Source of the DNA: Evernia prunastri
Lineage: Eukaryota; Ascomycota; Lecanoromycetes; Lecanorales; Parmeliaceae
Assembly: GCA_003184365.1 (NCBI GenBank)
Contig: NKYR01000145.1
Span: 21,270-85,269, forward strand
Reading direction: 5' to 3'
DNA length: 64,000 nt
Below the pieces are notes generated by a model. The model was not told the DNA's origin. It ran no database searches and worked only from the letters and a program-made list of their open reading frames with translations. Numbering within the stretch: position 1 is the stretch's first letter; each line of letters starts with the position of its first letter. Positions 1-10,990 of the stretch are shown one piece after another. Both the position numbers and the translations under genes were made by a program.

Positions 1-60
1 TTCCTAAAACGCCAAGACAGGGCGTTAGCTTCGCCGCCGCCACTTTTAGGAATCGATTCC
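1..60. repeat. Short inverted repeat at window edge
   Basis: TTCCTAAAA at the left edge and TTTTAGGAA about 50 nt later are complementary and would form a hairpin; the motif TTTTAGG recurs just after. It may be the end of a small inverted-repeat element, but the window edge prevents a decision. Confidence 0.3.
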
Positions 61-74
61 TACTTTTAGGTAAT

Positions 75-325
75 TTGATAGCCTCGTCTATGAGATACGA
101 TCAACTTATTTACACTGCTACCTGTCATTTCTGCAATGACGCCTCCCTTCCTCATACCTGCAAGCTTCCACTCGCTTCTAGTCAACCTACTTCCACCAAA
201 CTGCAATTGGAGCTCACACTTCGAGGCTCTTTTGCCAACACAATACCCTCTTCCACCATCCATCATCACGAATCTGGGTCTTGGGAAATGGAAACACTCC
301 TTGTAGATGCTGCAGGTAGTGCATA
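75..325 (+). CDS. Interrupted 5' coding segment of the ankyrin gene
   Basis: This frame is open from the left edge to the insertion point at 325. After removing the element at 326-858 and one copy of the 6-bp target duplication, it continues without a stop into the frame at 865-957, which splices to the large ankyrin ORF. The last codons before the insertion read GSA and the codon cut by it is TAC. The segment contains a Cys/His group (CHFCNDASLPHTC) but no domain I recognise. Its true start lies left of the window or in an unseen exon. The antisense strand is also open here, so the assignment rests on frame continuity with the downstream gene. Confidence 0.45.
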
Positions 326-858
326 CCAAGGCTCCCGATAGTCCGACTAGTCCGTCCAAACGCCCAGACTAGTCCAAAATGAAGCTATACAGACAGTCCA
401 CAGTCCGTCCAAATAGTCAGACGGTCGGACTGCTTTAGACTAGTCTATCGCTGCCCTCAAGTCATCCAAAGACAGATCCTGCAGCTATGATAAATGGAGT
501 GGTAGTAGTAGTGAGGGCCTCTGATAGCTCAGATTCGTTGTCGCTGAGTGCCATAATGATATTGTTATCGAATAATAATGCTCCGCCTTGATGTGAGATA
601 TTTTCTTCTCTGCTCGCTACTAAAAATAGGTGAATTGCTACTAAAAGTACGCAGAGTATACTCAAATATTCACTACAAAATCGGCTATCAACAAAAAACT
701 CAGTACACCTTCAGACTATTAGTGGACTAGTCCGTCCAAACAGCTGAACTAGTCTATACACAGTCCGTCCAAATGTCAGACTGTCCATGGACTACCAGTC
801 TGTAGACTAGTCCACACTAATAGTCCAGAAAGCGGGGGCGGACTATCGGGAGCCTTGG
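326..858. mobile_element. Non-autonomous inverted-repeat element (MITE-like), 533 bp
   Basis: The ends are perfect 20-bp terminal inverted repeats (CCAAGGCTCCCGATAGTCCG on the left, its complement on the right). They are flanked on both sides by the direct duplication TGCATA (320-325 and 859-864). Subterminal sequence holds four copies of AGTCCGTCCAAA plus several ACTAGTC words, the usual texture of transposase-binding ends. There is no transposase ORF. The 6-bp duplication excludes a simple TA-specific mariner MITE; the superfamily is not determined. Confidence 0.85.
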
Positions 859-928
859 TGCATACGAGCCAGGATGCCCGTACCATCCCGGAAGCCAATT
901 CCATCCCTTGGACAGTGGCTATCATCCT

Positions 929-3900
929 ATGTTCCGCATGATTGAGCAACTCAGCGAGTAAGTCCTTACATCATCGCTCCGGTCAGCTATGATCGCTGAC
1001 CTTTCGGAAGTAGTTTCCCAGAATATGTGGCTGATTCTTTCGGAGAGCACTCCTACATCAACAGGTCGGATGGTCGACCTTGCTCGGCCGACTGTCACTG
1101 TCAGCGCCTAGATGAGCGAACCGGCAATGAGTTCGCCTTCATAGTTCGCAAGACTGCGTCCACAATTCATGTCGAATTCCAGTCCGCTGCCCTCCAATCG
1201 CGCGTTTCCGAGCTCTCGGCACAAGCTCGTCCAAATCCACCTAGCAAGATCGTCGATGGCTTTGAGCTTCTGGAAAATTTTGGCCTATTGGAGACTCATC
1301 TTCGGCTTTTGCGAACTTGGCTGCGAGATTATGATCCTACGGGATTTGTGGAGGGACCATCATGCGAGCAGAGGTCAGTTCCTGAGGCCGAGCTGGCTCT
1401 TCTGGTGGAGGGCGTCATCGGAGACTATCAAGTATTTGAGAGCTTCGGTTACGAAAATCTTCACGAAATGGGATGTCTGAGTTGTGAACGTTGGATGGCC
1501 TGGACGAACTCCAGGATACTCGAGGCCGAAGATTACCTTGACAGGGAATTTCACGCTACCGGTCAACTTGAAGGTTTAAATGATCTCGGTACCGTCGCCA
1601 ATGATGATTTCGCAGAGCAGCCACTCTCAAATTTCTCTAGATCTTCTGAAACTCCGTGGAAGACTCCTCTCATGCGACCCGAAGGTCATGATGCTCTATT
1701 TCCCAGCTTATCAGCCAGCAGTTGTCCGGTAGCGGAGACCCAACAAATGTTAAATAGAGAAACCAACCCCATCGAGCTTCTTCCGCGTTCCGCCAGCGAG
1801 TCTGCCACAATGTTATTAGAAGCAATCCAAAATGGTGATCTGCAGGTCGTGGATCAACTCGTTGTCCACGGAGCTAATCTTGACGGAGCAAGCACAGAAG
1901 AGTTCCTAGATGAGACCAACACGCCATTGATCGCTGCAATCCACAGTGGCAACAGCGAGATCGTCACTCAGCTACTGAACCTTGGGGCGGATCCAGGAAT
2001 TCTCTCACGCATCAAGCAAGAAGACCAATGGCTGATCGCTCGATCACTCATAGACAATGGATTCGACGCCACACTTCTTTTCCAATCATTATCGTACCTA
2101 AAGCCCGTAGGTACTCGACTTCTCTACGTACTCCAGGACGGTGGGGCAGATATCTATTCGAATCGGCTAACCTCCAATCAAGGCCCAGATCTAAGTTTGC
2201 GGCTCTCAGATTATGAAGTTGGTTGTATGCATAACATGCGTGTGCGTACCAGACAGATGATTAGCGCGATTCAAAGGAGTGACCTCGAGTGCGTTGACGC
2301 AGAAATTTTACACGGTGCAGATCCGACCTTTGGCATTGAGACTGCGCTATCGAGGCGGGACCTCAAAACCTTGCGTGTACTGCTGCTCGAAAGGGCTGAT
2401 CTCAGATATCTGAAGTTCAGAAAAAACCATGCATCTTTCCAGGACTTGATTGCAGCCGATGCTTGCCTAATAATGGTAGCTGAGGAGCCATTCAATTCCG
2501 CCTTGGATGTTATCTTGCGCATGAGAGATCCTTCCAAAACCATCGAAGGACGGGAAGGTGAGGTCTTGCTCAGAAGGCTTATCCAACGAAACGATCTATT
2601 GACTCTGAAGATGCTGCTCGGCCAGGGAGTTTTTTCCAGACACTCTGTCACTGACAGTAGCTCATGGTTACTCCAAGAAGCCGCCAAGAGCTCAAAAGAA
2701 ATGTTCGGATTGCTGCTTAACTTTGGCGCTGTTATACCGACAGCGTTAGCTGCTGCCGTTGTTGCCAACAATCACAGCAATCTAGAAAACTTGCTGGAAT
2801 GTTTGGTGTACCACGACCAGATGTATCATATCAAAACTTTATGGAATGATGGTATGACGATGCTACTGTTCGTAATACGGGAAGATGCCCTATTAGGTGC
2901 GCGGTTACTCATGCAGTACAGCGCACACTACAACGTAAAACCGAAGACCTTTGCTGAAATTGGCAACACTTTTGCCATAGCCACAGAAAATGAAGTTATA
3001 ACAGCACCGGAACCATTGCGTCCTATGGGATCTTACCACGACGGCGTAGCTCTCTTACCAGAAAATGATCTTTCACAGGACGACAGTCTTACAACTTTAC
3101 AAATCTACTGGATGCTAAGTTCCTTACGAGAAAACGATCTTCCACAGGACGCCGGCTCAATAGCTTCGTGGCCAGAATTCAGAGAATGTGGACATGAGAT
3201 TGGATATGGATTACAAAAGCTACGTTCTGGATATCTGCCCATGACATTCAAGCAGATCATGTCCGAAGTGGATAGTACTAATCTGGTCAATCAAATCAAA
3301 GTTCACTCTCTATACCGAGACTTTCAAAAAGAGCACTCACATATCCTCTCATGTGCACAGTTGTCAATGGCCGGGAAGGCTCTCGAGCCCCTTGATTATG
3401 TCAACCCTAAAGCATGGGGTTCGTACGGATTCATTCGTAATTACTCGTTTGCGTGGAGAAGAGGTATGGCCACTATACGTGCACTTCACAGGGGTGTAGT
3501 CATTTCAGATCTAAACAATGTGATCTGGTTTTTGGCCATTGCAAAGATTATACTCGCCATGGGCAATCCCACCGACCCGCAACAACAATTCTCATCAGAT
3601 CTCAACCGCTACCAGGGGCTTTTTAGTCCTTTAGATGGGAGTCGAGACGCATTCCGTTCGGCGGTGCAGGATATTTGGGGGTTTAGCCTAACTGATTCTC
3701 CCCATCATGATAACATTGATCTGACAACTCTGAAGTACTTTCAGCAACTGGCAGGAAACCTACTGCACGGCTCGGAGTCACCTTTGAGACATCGAGAAAG
3801 TAGCGACTACGGACTTCTGACAAGCCAAAGAAGATGGCGGATGCATCAGCCGACAAAATCAGGGGCGAAAGGTGGGGAACCGGATCCCTTCTACGAACGA

Positions 3901-4212
3901 ATCCCTGAGAATCTTGTCGAACGAGGAGGTTCTGCAGGCTCCCACGCCTCAGACTCAACTTCATCTCGTGAAAGTAGCGCTCGGCATGAGTATGGATCTC
4001 ACGGTCCATCCAAAGATACAACAAATAGTCAACCATATCATTCTGCCCATTACGCCGTTGTGTTGACCATAATGGCGGGCTTCATCTTTGGCGTTGTCCT
4101 CGCTTTCTTGCTGAGTAAGATCTCCGCGTTCTTCGTGGCTCGTTCGTCACGCTGGGCACGACTGATGAATATCTCTAGGCGTGCGGCAAAGCTTGGTCAA
4201 ACCGAGATTTGA
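929..4212 (+). CDS. Large ankyrin-repeat protein with C-terminal membrane segment
   Basis: One long frame (GTG-bounded at 1027, stop at 4210-4212) encodes about 1060 residues. No ATG opens it; instead a 56-nt intron at 958-1013 (GTAAGT donor, GCTGAC branch, TAG acceptor) joins it to an upstream exon whose first ATG is at 929. That exon itself continues upstream to the element at 326-858. The N-terminal 270 residues are unlike any domain I know and carry a Cys-rich patch near residue 20. Ankyrin-type helices follow around residues 265-340 (DQLVVHGANLDG, TQLLNLGADPG), with degenerate ones to about 610. A hydrophobic stretch near residues 1012-1040 (AVVLTIMAGFIFGVVLAFLL) predicts one C-terminal transmembrane helix. 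Function unknown; the design suggests a membrane-tethered scaffold or sensor. Whether the element-bearing allele is still expressed from a later start is unknown. Confidence 0.7.
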
Positions 4213-4237
4213 TTTCGACTCGTTAGCGTCCATCAAA

Positions 4238-4601
4238 ATGTCTCTTGAAGACGCGATTGCACATCTCTGCAGTACCGTTAAGTTTCACCTCGACCATGAC
4301 CTCAATCGGTCATTGGAATTGGTCAAAACCAAAATTAGCTTTGACATATCGGGTGGCATGCTCCACAGCTTTTCCGATCTTTCCAAGTACATAAAAGAAG
4401 GAAAATTTTTGCAGGTACGTAAAGACAGCGTCTAGCTTCCCCCTCATCTCTTACTGAATTTTCTAGGCGATCACTATAGACCCACTCGAGGCCACCATAA
4501 TCCAGCAGAGACTTTTGGCGGCTTGCAGCATCTGGGAGGCATCGTATTGTCTTCAAGAAAGGTGTCAAGTCCTTCGGGCGTTCATGGGATTGCGAGGCTA
4601 G
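4238..4601 (+). CDS. Small two-exon hypothetical protein, 103 aa
   Basis: ATG at 4238 in a good context (TCAAAATG) opens exon 1 (4238-4414). A 52-nt intron (4415-4466, GTACGT donor, TTCTAG acceptor) joins in frame to exon 2 (4467-4601, TAG). The start lies only 25 nt after the ankyrin stop, unusually tight for separate fungal genes. The sequence is helical and well balanced (SFDISGGMLHSF, DPLEATIIQQRLLAAC) and looks protein-coding, but I do not recognise the family. After the TAG the same frame stays open for more than 200 nt towards a C2H2 zinc finger, so the stop could be a CAG-to-TAG change in a longer transcription-factor-like gene. Confidence 0.5.
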
Positions 4602-5020
4602 AAGCCGTTGGTCCCACATACGACACACCCGACAACTTCAACAGCAGAACCCCAAAGCCTCTCCCCAGGACTTGGTCTACCAACTGGCCTCGGTAACGGC
4701 ACTGTCGAACCCTCGCTCCTCTTCCGGTCGCCGCAACCGAGCCTTTCGATTCCATCTTCGGCTATCTCCGGTGACATGGAAATGCTCACACAAACGCCTT
4801 CCGAGTATGACATGCCCCACGTAAAACAGCACCCTGCTAACATTCGAATAGCACGCAGCCTCCTCACTCACCGATACTCGTGCCTCCACAAGCATCGTCA
4901 GCTCGTTCCCTATCCTGCGAGGAGTGCGGTAAAATTTTCATCAGCGACAAGGCTGTCAGCAGGTATAACAGACACCGGCGGGAGATGCACGGGGCCTCGG
5001 GGGGAAAGGATCGCTTCTGA
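4602..5020 (+). pseudogene. C2H2 zinc-finger relic
   Basis: The frame following the TAG at 4599-4601 is open and Pro/Ser-rich to about 4820. A candidate intron follows (GTAAAA at 4821, GCTAAC branch, TAG ending at 4851). In a different phase, 4916-5020 encodes a clear C2H2 finger: CEECGKIF followed by RHRREMH, spacing C-x2-C...H-x4-H, then a stop. The intron does not restore the phase by itself, so a frameshift or another splice form is needed. Best read as the decayed C-terminal part of a zinc-finger gene that may include the preceding small gene. Confidence 0.45.
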
Positions 5021-6094
5021 TGTCAGTATCCGCCTTGCCGGAGGAGCTTCTCCAGGAAATATGCCTGTGAGGATCATGAACGAGAAAAACATGGGAGGTT
5101 GCTGTCTAGGCGGGCTCGAGTCTCTAAGTAGAAAGCTGCCCATTCTCTTTCCGGTACCAGCTTTCCCTGTCCTTCAGACGCGGTCGGTCTATTATTAGCT
5201 TCTTCAGTAACTACGTATTCCCTTTGTTAGATACCTAGACTCCTATACATTTCCTTGCATCTCTCCACCCACTGAACGTACTACGAATATCCATTATTCA
5301 CCTGAATTTCCTCCCGCACTCTTCTTCGAGTAATTTCTATGCATCAACCCCACCCTCCCGTTAAATCCCTATGGCAACAGCCAACAACCCATAACCCGAC
5401 ACTTCCCGATAACTCTCCAACTCCCCCCATCACCCCTCAGCTACCCGCCCAACCCACCCTCGCTCCCCAACTCCCCCGCCCAGGGCCTTTCATCCCGCAT
5501 CGAGGCCGCATTACCAGCCTGATCCCCCGCGGGCGGACCCGTGAACCCGTAATTCCGACAACCACGCCGGCCGTGCTACCGTAAGACCCAGCTTGACATT
5601 GCGAAGTCGTATCCACAAAATCCGCGCGATTAGGTCCCGTAAGTGGGTAATTGGGGATGTTGGGAGAGTGTCGACGACGGCGACGGCGATGGCGCCAGGG
5701 GGTCTCGTTGGGGCAAGGTGTGAGAGGAGATGTAGGGTAGAAGTCCGAGCCGCGGGCGAGATGGAGTGAAGGGTTCGGTCACAATGTGACCGAAGTTGGG
5801 ATGTATTTTGCCCATCTGACTGATCTGATTAGTTGAAGTAGCTTACTTCGTACTCATAAGGTAGATAAACAATCGAACTTTTTGCCACAATTAAGCTGAA
5901 TAACACGCCATCGAATGCCATCGGATGCAAATGTAATTACTCATACCCGACCATATCGCAATGCAACATTAGACTCCACCACATCGCAATGCAAACACAA
6001 CAACCCCACTCTCCCTCCCCCCGAACCCCAACTACCCCCTCCACCCCCTCCAAACCCCATCACCCCTCCACCCCTCCACCCCTCCACCCTCAAT
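5021..6094. other. Intergenic, C-rich low complexity
   Basis: No convincing gene. Both strands carry Pro-rich shadow frames caused by C/CT-rich sequence, notably near 5340-5580 and 5990-6090. The last part is the 3' side of the PhiA-like gene. Confidence 0.5.
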
Positions 6095-6938
6095 CTAAAC
6101 ATACTCCCACGCCGCAGCCCCCTTATCCGTCCCCGTCGCGGCCAACGCATCGAACCCCAAACAAGCCGCCACGCTCCCACCCGGTACATCCGCATCCGCC
6201 AGCCCCGCGATATCGGCGAAGACCTGGTACGGCGCCGCGCCTTCGGCCGTGGCGGGGCACGCGACGAAGCCGGTGGCGTTCAGGCCGGTGAAGCCGAAGA
6301 CGCCGAGGGAGCCGTTGGTGCCGGGGGTGTAGGTGAAGCCGGTCGTGGCGCCGCCGTTCGTGTTTCCGGAGTGGGCTTCGGTGAAGGCGAGGGCGCCGGT
6401 GGGGAGGACGTAGAGGAGTTGGCCGCCGGGGACTTCGGTGTTCTGGTGGTGGAGTGTTAGTTCGGGGGGGGGTTTGGGTTGGAGGTTTGGGATGAGGTTT
6501 TTGAGATGGGGGTTTTGAGATGGGGGTTTTTGAGGTAGGGGTTGGGGATGGAGGAGGATTGGGGGTAGAGGAGAAAGGGTAGAAGGGAGAGAAGGGACGA
6601 AGAGATATAGGTATGTGTGATAGTAATATCAAGCGGTGCAAAATCAGCAGAGAAAGCAACGAACGTACCAAAGCAGCACCGCCACCTCCCGCCAGGAACT
6701 CCGTGAAATTACCCGCCGGGCAATTCGGCTCGACTTGATCGGGGCAGAAGGACGTGGTGTTCTTGCCGATCCAGAAGCGTTCGCCGTTAGCGTTGATGGA
6801 CTGCAGGTGGATGGGGCTGGTGGAGCGGGCGGCGATGAGGCCGAAGGGTGCGGGGGTGTCTTGGCGGGGCGCGATGGGGAGAGGTTTGGCGGCGGCGAGG
6901 AAGGGGAGGAAGGATGCGAGGACGAGGGTGGAATGCAT
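6095..6938 (-). CDS. Secreted PhiA-like / IgE-binding-type cell-wall protein
   Basis: Two exons: 6938-6669 (90 codons) and 6442-6095 (116 codons with stop). The intron at 6668-6443 has a GTACGT donor, a CTAAC branch and a CAG acceptor, phase 0. The product is 205 aa. It starts with a signal peptide (MHSTLVLASFLPFLAAA), then a short pro-like stretch and the motif FGLIAARSTSPIHL. This motif and the late GFVACP segment resemble the fungal PhiA/IgE-binding cell-wall family, whose members act in the wall during conidiation and growth; that role is family knowledge. Two Cys pairs would form disulfides, and the C-terminal half is Gly/Ala/Thr-rich. The intron is long for this genome and contains G/T-rich simple sequence. 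Confidence 0.8.
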
Positions 6939-9900
6939 GTTTGATGGCGGCTTATTTTCTTATTCTTTCTTGATAGTGTTTGTGTGCTTGACGGTTGATG
7001 TTTGTTTGTGGAGTAGTAGAGTGTGGTCGGTTGGGTACTAGATGGGAGTTTGCTCTGAGAGTGAATGCTGAATGTAGTGAAGACTTGAGATGCGGAATGC
7101 TCTCTGATGATGGTTCTTTCTCAATGCGAAAGAGGAGTCTTTATATCTCTCCGACTTGAAAAATTTCCAGCCGCCCTCTTGTCGCCTCTACAGCGGCCAA
7201 GCCCGGAGACGCCCTCTCGACGCAAAGCCAAGCACTGACTTACCTCTTTTCCAAAATTACACCTTTACTCGTATACATTTATATCATCAGATTGCATGAT
7301 CACACTGCATCTCGCCTGTACTCTACCATTTGAACGGCGACTCCGAGATGCATGCATCTGCATCGTATTCCAGAACCCCCGCAATGATTGACCGGCAAAA
7401 CCTGCCCTCGCGCATGAGTACCCAGGTACCTTAAGCATCGCGATGACTTGTACCTTCCTTTTGGAGCGCATGAGCGGACTTTCACCCGCAGCAGCGTGCA
7501 GCTCTGGAGGCTCTTGATTTGACTCGCAGGTGGCCAATGCGGTCATGGGCTCGTACTCAAGATATAAATAGAGAGGGGTCGTGCCCTCCTCGGAAGGTCT
7601 CGGATGTGCGGAACGAGGAGCTGCATCTTGGCATGTGACCACGGAAAATAACATGTAAAGTGGTTAGACAGGCGTAAGTGGCAGAGAAGACATATTATCA
7701 GAATCTTACGCATATGTTTGTCATGGGGAATTGCAGGTGGCAATGGTACTTGATAATCAACCATACTTCAATTAAACAGCCCATATTTCCATCACGGCGT
7801 TGGGGCTGAGCGATCAATAGGCAATTGGGAGATGAATATTCTATATTGCTGCCTCCGCTTTTCCTTTTCCTTCAAGACTCGGGACACTGATACTGCTTGA
7901 ACATGGGAAACTGAAGTCTAAAGGCAGGTTGAATAGCCACGCGAGCCACAACTTCTCTAGCAAAAAAAGACATTTACATACGAGCCCGCTTACAGCAAGT
8001 CGCTTTAGGTCTCAGACAATATCTGCATACCCACAAGCGGTACCAGTGTTTCCCGTCGCACGACCTCTCGGTAACAGAGTCCTGACGGCAAACGATTCCA
8101 AACCCTTCAGCTTCAGAATCACCACCATCTTCCAATTCACTGGAGGTTCGTGAAAGTTTGCGCGCAACTTACTATCGACGTGCCCGCCTGTGTAGATCCC
8201 ACCGCGGTGACAACCCTATGCAAACAGTAGGCGAAAGAGTCGCAAGCCACAAGGTGGAAAGCGATAGTGCTGTGTCGTTGATGATCGTCCTTGGATCGGA
8301 TCAATATCCAGTGATACACTGGGGTGAAGGAATCTTCATGTGATCGAGAGCTCCATTACTGGCCCACAAAGCGAGAGAACGACTACGTGAGCTCTTGACA
8401 AGTTTCAGAGATACATTAGTCATAAACAGACTTGACTCTCGAATTGGTCTTCGTCCGTTCTTAACGCCTCCACATGCGATTCTGGACGCTCCTGATTCTA
8501 CATACCTACTAGAGTTTACGCTCACCTCCTCTTGAGGGCAGCAGTGCCCAAGTCACTGTTTGCACTGCGCTAATTAATCTCCTAGGATATTGCTGACGCC
8601 AAATATTCTCTTCGCAGGCCTCATAGGGTGTCTGTGAGAACACCTTGCGGCCATCAATTTTCTAAGGTACCACTCCAAAGCTTTCGTCTGCCCTGTAGTT
8701 ACTGGTCCCCTAGGGAATTCGTGGACCCAAACGTTCCTTTTTCCCCGTGGGACCCAACAAAATTGGCTCCGAGAATGATTAAATAACATGGGGTCTGGTA
8801 GTGTCGGAGAAACGGCGTCCGCAAATTGGAATAGATGCGGATTACAAACATACTATCTTGAGTCAGCATTGGTGCTCTTTGTAATGGTCGAGTTGTATTA
8901 CGGCCTACGCGGTCTCCTGAGACAGGGGTACAGGAAAAGTTCTCAGCCTCAAGATCAGACGCGAAATCTAAATCGGATCATGTGGATTCGGCGCCAAATA
9001 CGAAAGGTCACGATATAGGACCTCCGAGAATGACTCAACAAGGGCCCGCTTCGACTCTAGTGGCTTGGGGTAACATTTTCTGCATTAGGTTCCCATCTAG
9101 CCAGGTGAGTGGTGATAGAATTGTTAGCGTTTTCACGTCATATCTTTGCTCTCATTTCTCTCTTTCAGTAGCATCGCTCTACAATACATTGATCCAGAGA
9201 TTCCGCGCCACGAAATGAGACTTGAAAGCATTATCATGACATCCGGAACGAATATGATTGCGCTCACGCTCTTGCCCCTGTCGTTGGTAATGTTATCAGA
9301 CTTTACTACCACTATCCCAGCAATTATAACCTAGACAGAGATTAGAGACCAGAGCGTTTCTGGCCAGGCCTGGAAACATCAAAACTGTGTCGGTCGAACG
9401 TCTAGCTCTAATGAGTATTCAGACTCTACCGTCAATAGTGACTTTGAAAGCGCTTATAAAAGATTGCCGTCTCCGTATCAGCTACTGTTATACCCTCGAC
9501 CCTAGCGGTTACCATTTCCAGTCCGAATGCCGCGTCGGAAATCCTCAGGGCTGGATTATGAGGCTATTGAAACAAGCAGCGTAACATGGAGGACAGGTCT
9601 CACTGGGGGTTCCAGGTTCTTTTGGCTGTAGTCTCCCATACCCACAGTCGATGGCTTCAGTTGCTCCTACATTCGTGCCTTTCCGGCTTAAAGTTTCTTG
9701 GACAATCCTAGACAATCTTCGCGTACTTCTATCCTTTGCGCAGCGACAAGATCTATTGGAAGTCGACCGTCAGTTTTGTCTACCAACTGGTTCTTCAAAT
9801 TGTCTTCACACCTGGATCACGACAGTGCCGGTTCTATAAATCTCTACAGCTACACCAACTTTTGTCATCACATTTAAGCAATCTCATTTTGTCACTAGCA

Positions 9901-10013
9901 TTGTGTTTGCGACTGTCTCTAAGATCTCATCATGAAGACATCCTTGACCTGGTTTGCAATCTCCAAATTCGTGGCGGTTAAAGAGCATGAACATGAAAAT
10001 TGTAGATAGTTAA
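6939..10013. other. Long region without a recognised gene
   Basis: Apart from the PhiA-like promoter, only short frames occur on both strands. Between about 8790 and 9840 the plus strand carries several adjacent short frames, for example one around 9395-9500 that reads like coding sequence (SSSNEYSDSTVNSDFESAY) and stops in a neighbouring frame. This could be a decayed gene, but I cannot name a family or join the pieces convincingly. Confidence 0.4.
7139..7150 (-). promoter_or_regulatory. Possible TATA box of the PhiA-like gene
   Basis: On the minus strand GATATAAAGAC lies about 200 nt upstream of the ATG at 6938. Position and sequence suit a TATA element; nothing else confirms it. Confidence 0.3.
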
Positions 10014-10990
10014 TTAGGAATTTGAGGCAAGGGTAAGCAGCCGTACCACGTCTTCATACCCTACTTGTACCGCCTTCTCCAGTGCTGTCTCTCCATTTTC
10101 GTCCTTAGCCCCGATGTTGGCTCCCTTCTTCAGCAGCAGCTGTACGATACTCTCTCGTCCCATATAAGCTGCAATTATCAACGCGGTCCTCTGATCTTTA
10201 TCTCTAGCCTCGATATCCGCTCCCTTCTCCAACAATATTTGTGCTATAATCTCATATCCACACCAAGCTGCTTCTATCAACGCAGTCCACTGACCGCCAG
10301 TCTTAGCCTCGATATTCGCCCCGTTCTCGAGCAAAAGTCGTAATATATCCTCACGGTCTCCCGCCATTCTCAACGGAGTTCTCCGAAACTTATCTTTAGC
10401 CTCGGTATCCGCCCCCTTCTCTAGTAGCAGCTGTATAATCGTCTTACGTCCTTTCTCAACTGCAACTATCAACGCAGTTCTCCGAGACTTATCTTTAGCC
10501 TCGGTATCCGCCCCCTTCTCTAGTAGCAGCTGTACTGTATCCTCGTCCCCGTGAGCCGCTGCCACTACCAGCGCTGTACCCTGAGAATATTGCCCAGTCT
10601 CAGTATCCGCCCCTCTCTGTAACAGTAATTGTACTGTCTCCTTACGCCATAGGTAAGCTGCGGCTATCAACGCAGTCCTCTGAAACTTATCCCGGGCCTC
10701 GGTATTCGCCCCCTTCTCGAGCAGCAGCTGTACTACGGTCTCGCTTCCCACGAAAGCTGCCGCTATCAATGCAGTGCACTGATCATTATCCTTGGCCTCG
10801 GTATTCGCCCCCTTCTCTAGCAGCAGCCGTACGACGGTCTCGTGACCGTATATAATTGCAATCATCAATGCTTTACCATTCCCTTTGATTTTAATACAAC
10901 AGTATTCGCCCCTTTTTCCAACAGCAATCGCGCTACCGCCTCCTCCCCATTCCTAGCGGCCCACATTAGCGCTGTCATGCCTTTACCGTC
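10014..10990 (-). repeat. Ankyrin repeat array, about ten units
   Basis: Units of about 99 nt repeat with high mutual similarity in DNA and protein (EKGADTEAKDK recurs almost unchanged). This is typical of NLR sensor repeats that evolve by unequal exchange. One frameshift lies between the first unit and the rest. Confidence 0.85.

Noticed and set aside
66..359. Antisense frame over the left ankyrin segment, with several Cys
   Set aside because: It runs into the element and does not join any downstream coding sequence, whereas the plus frame continues through the empty-site junction and the intron into the large ORF.
1..864. Telomere or LTR at the left edge
   Set aside because: No TTAGGG array and no TG...CA long direct repeat; only the inverted-repeat element and a short hairpin are seen.
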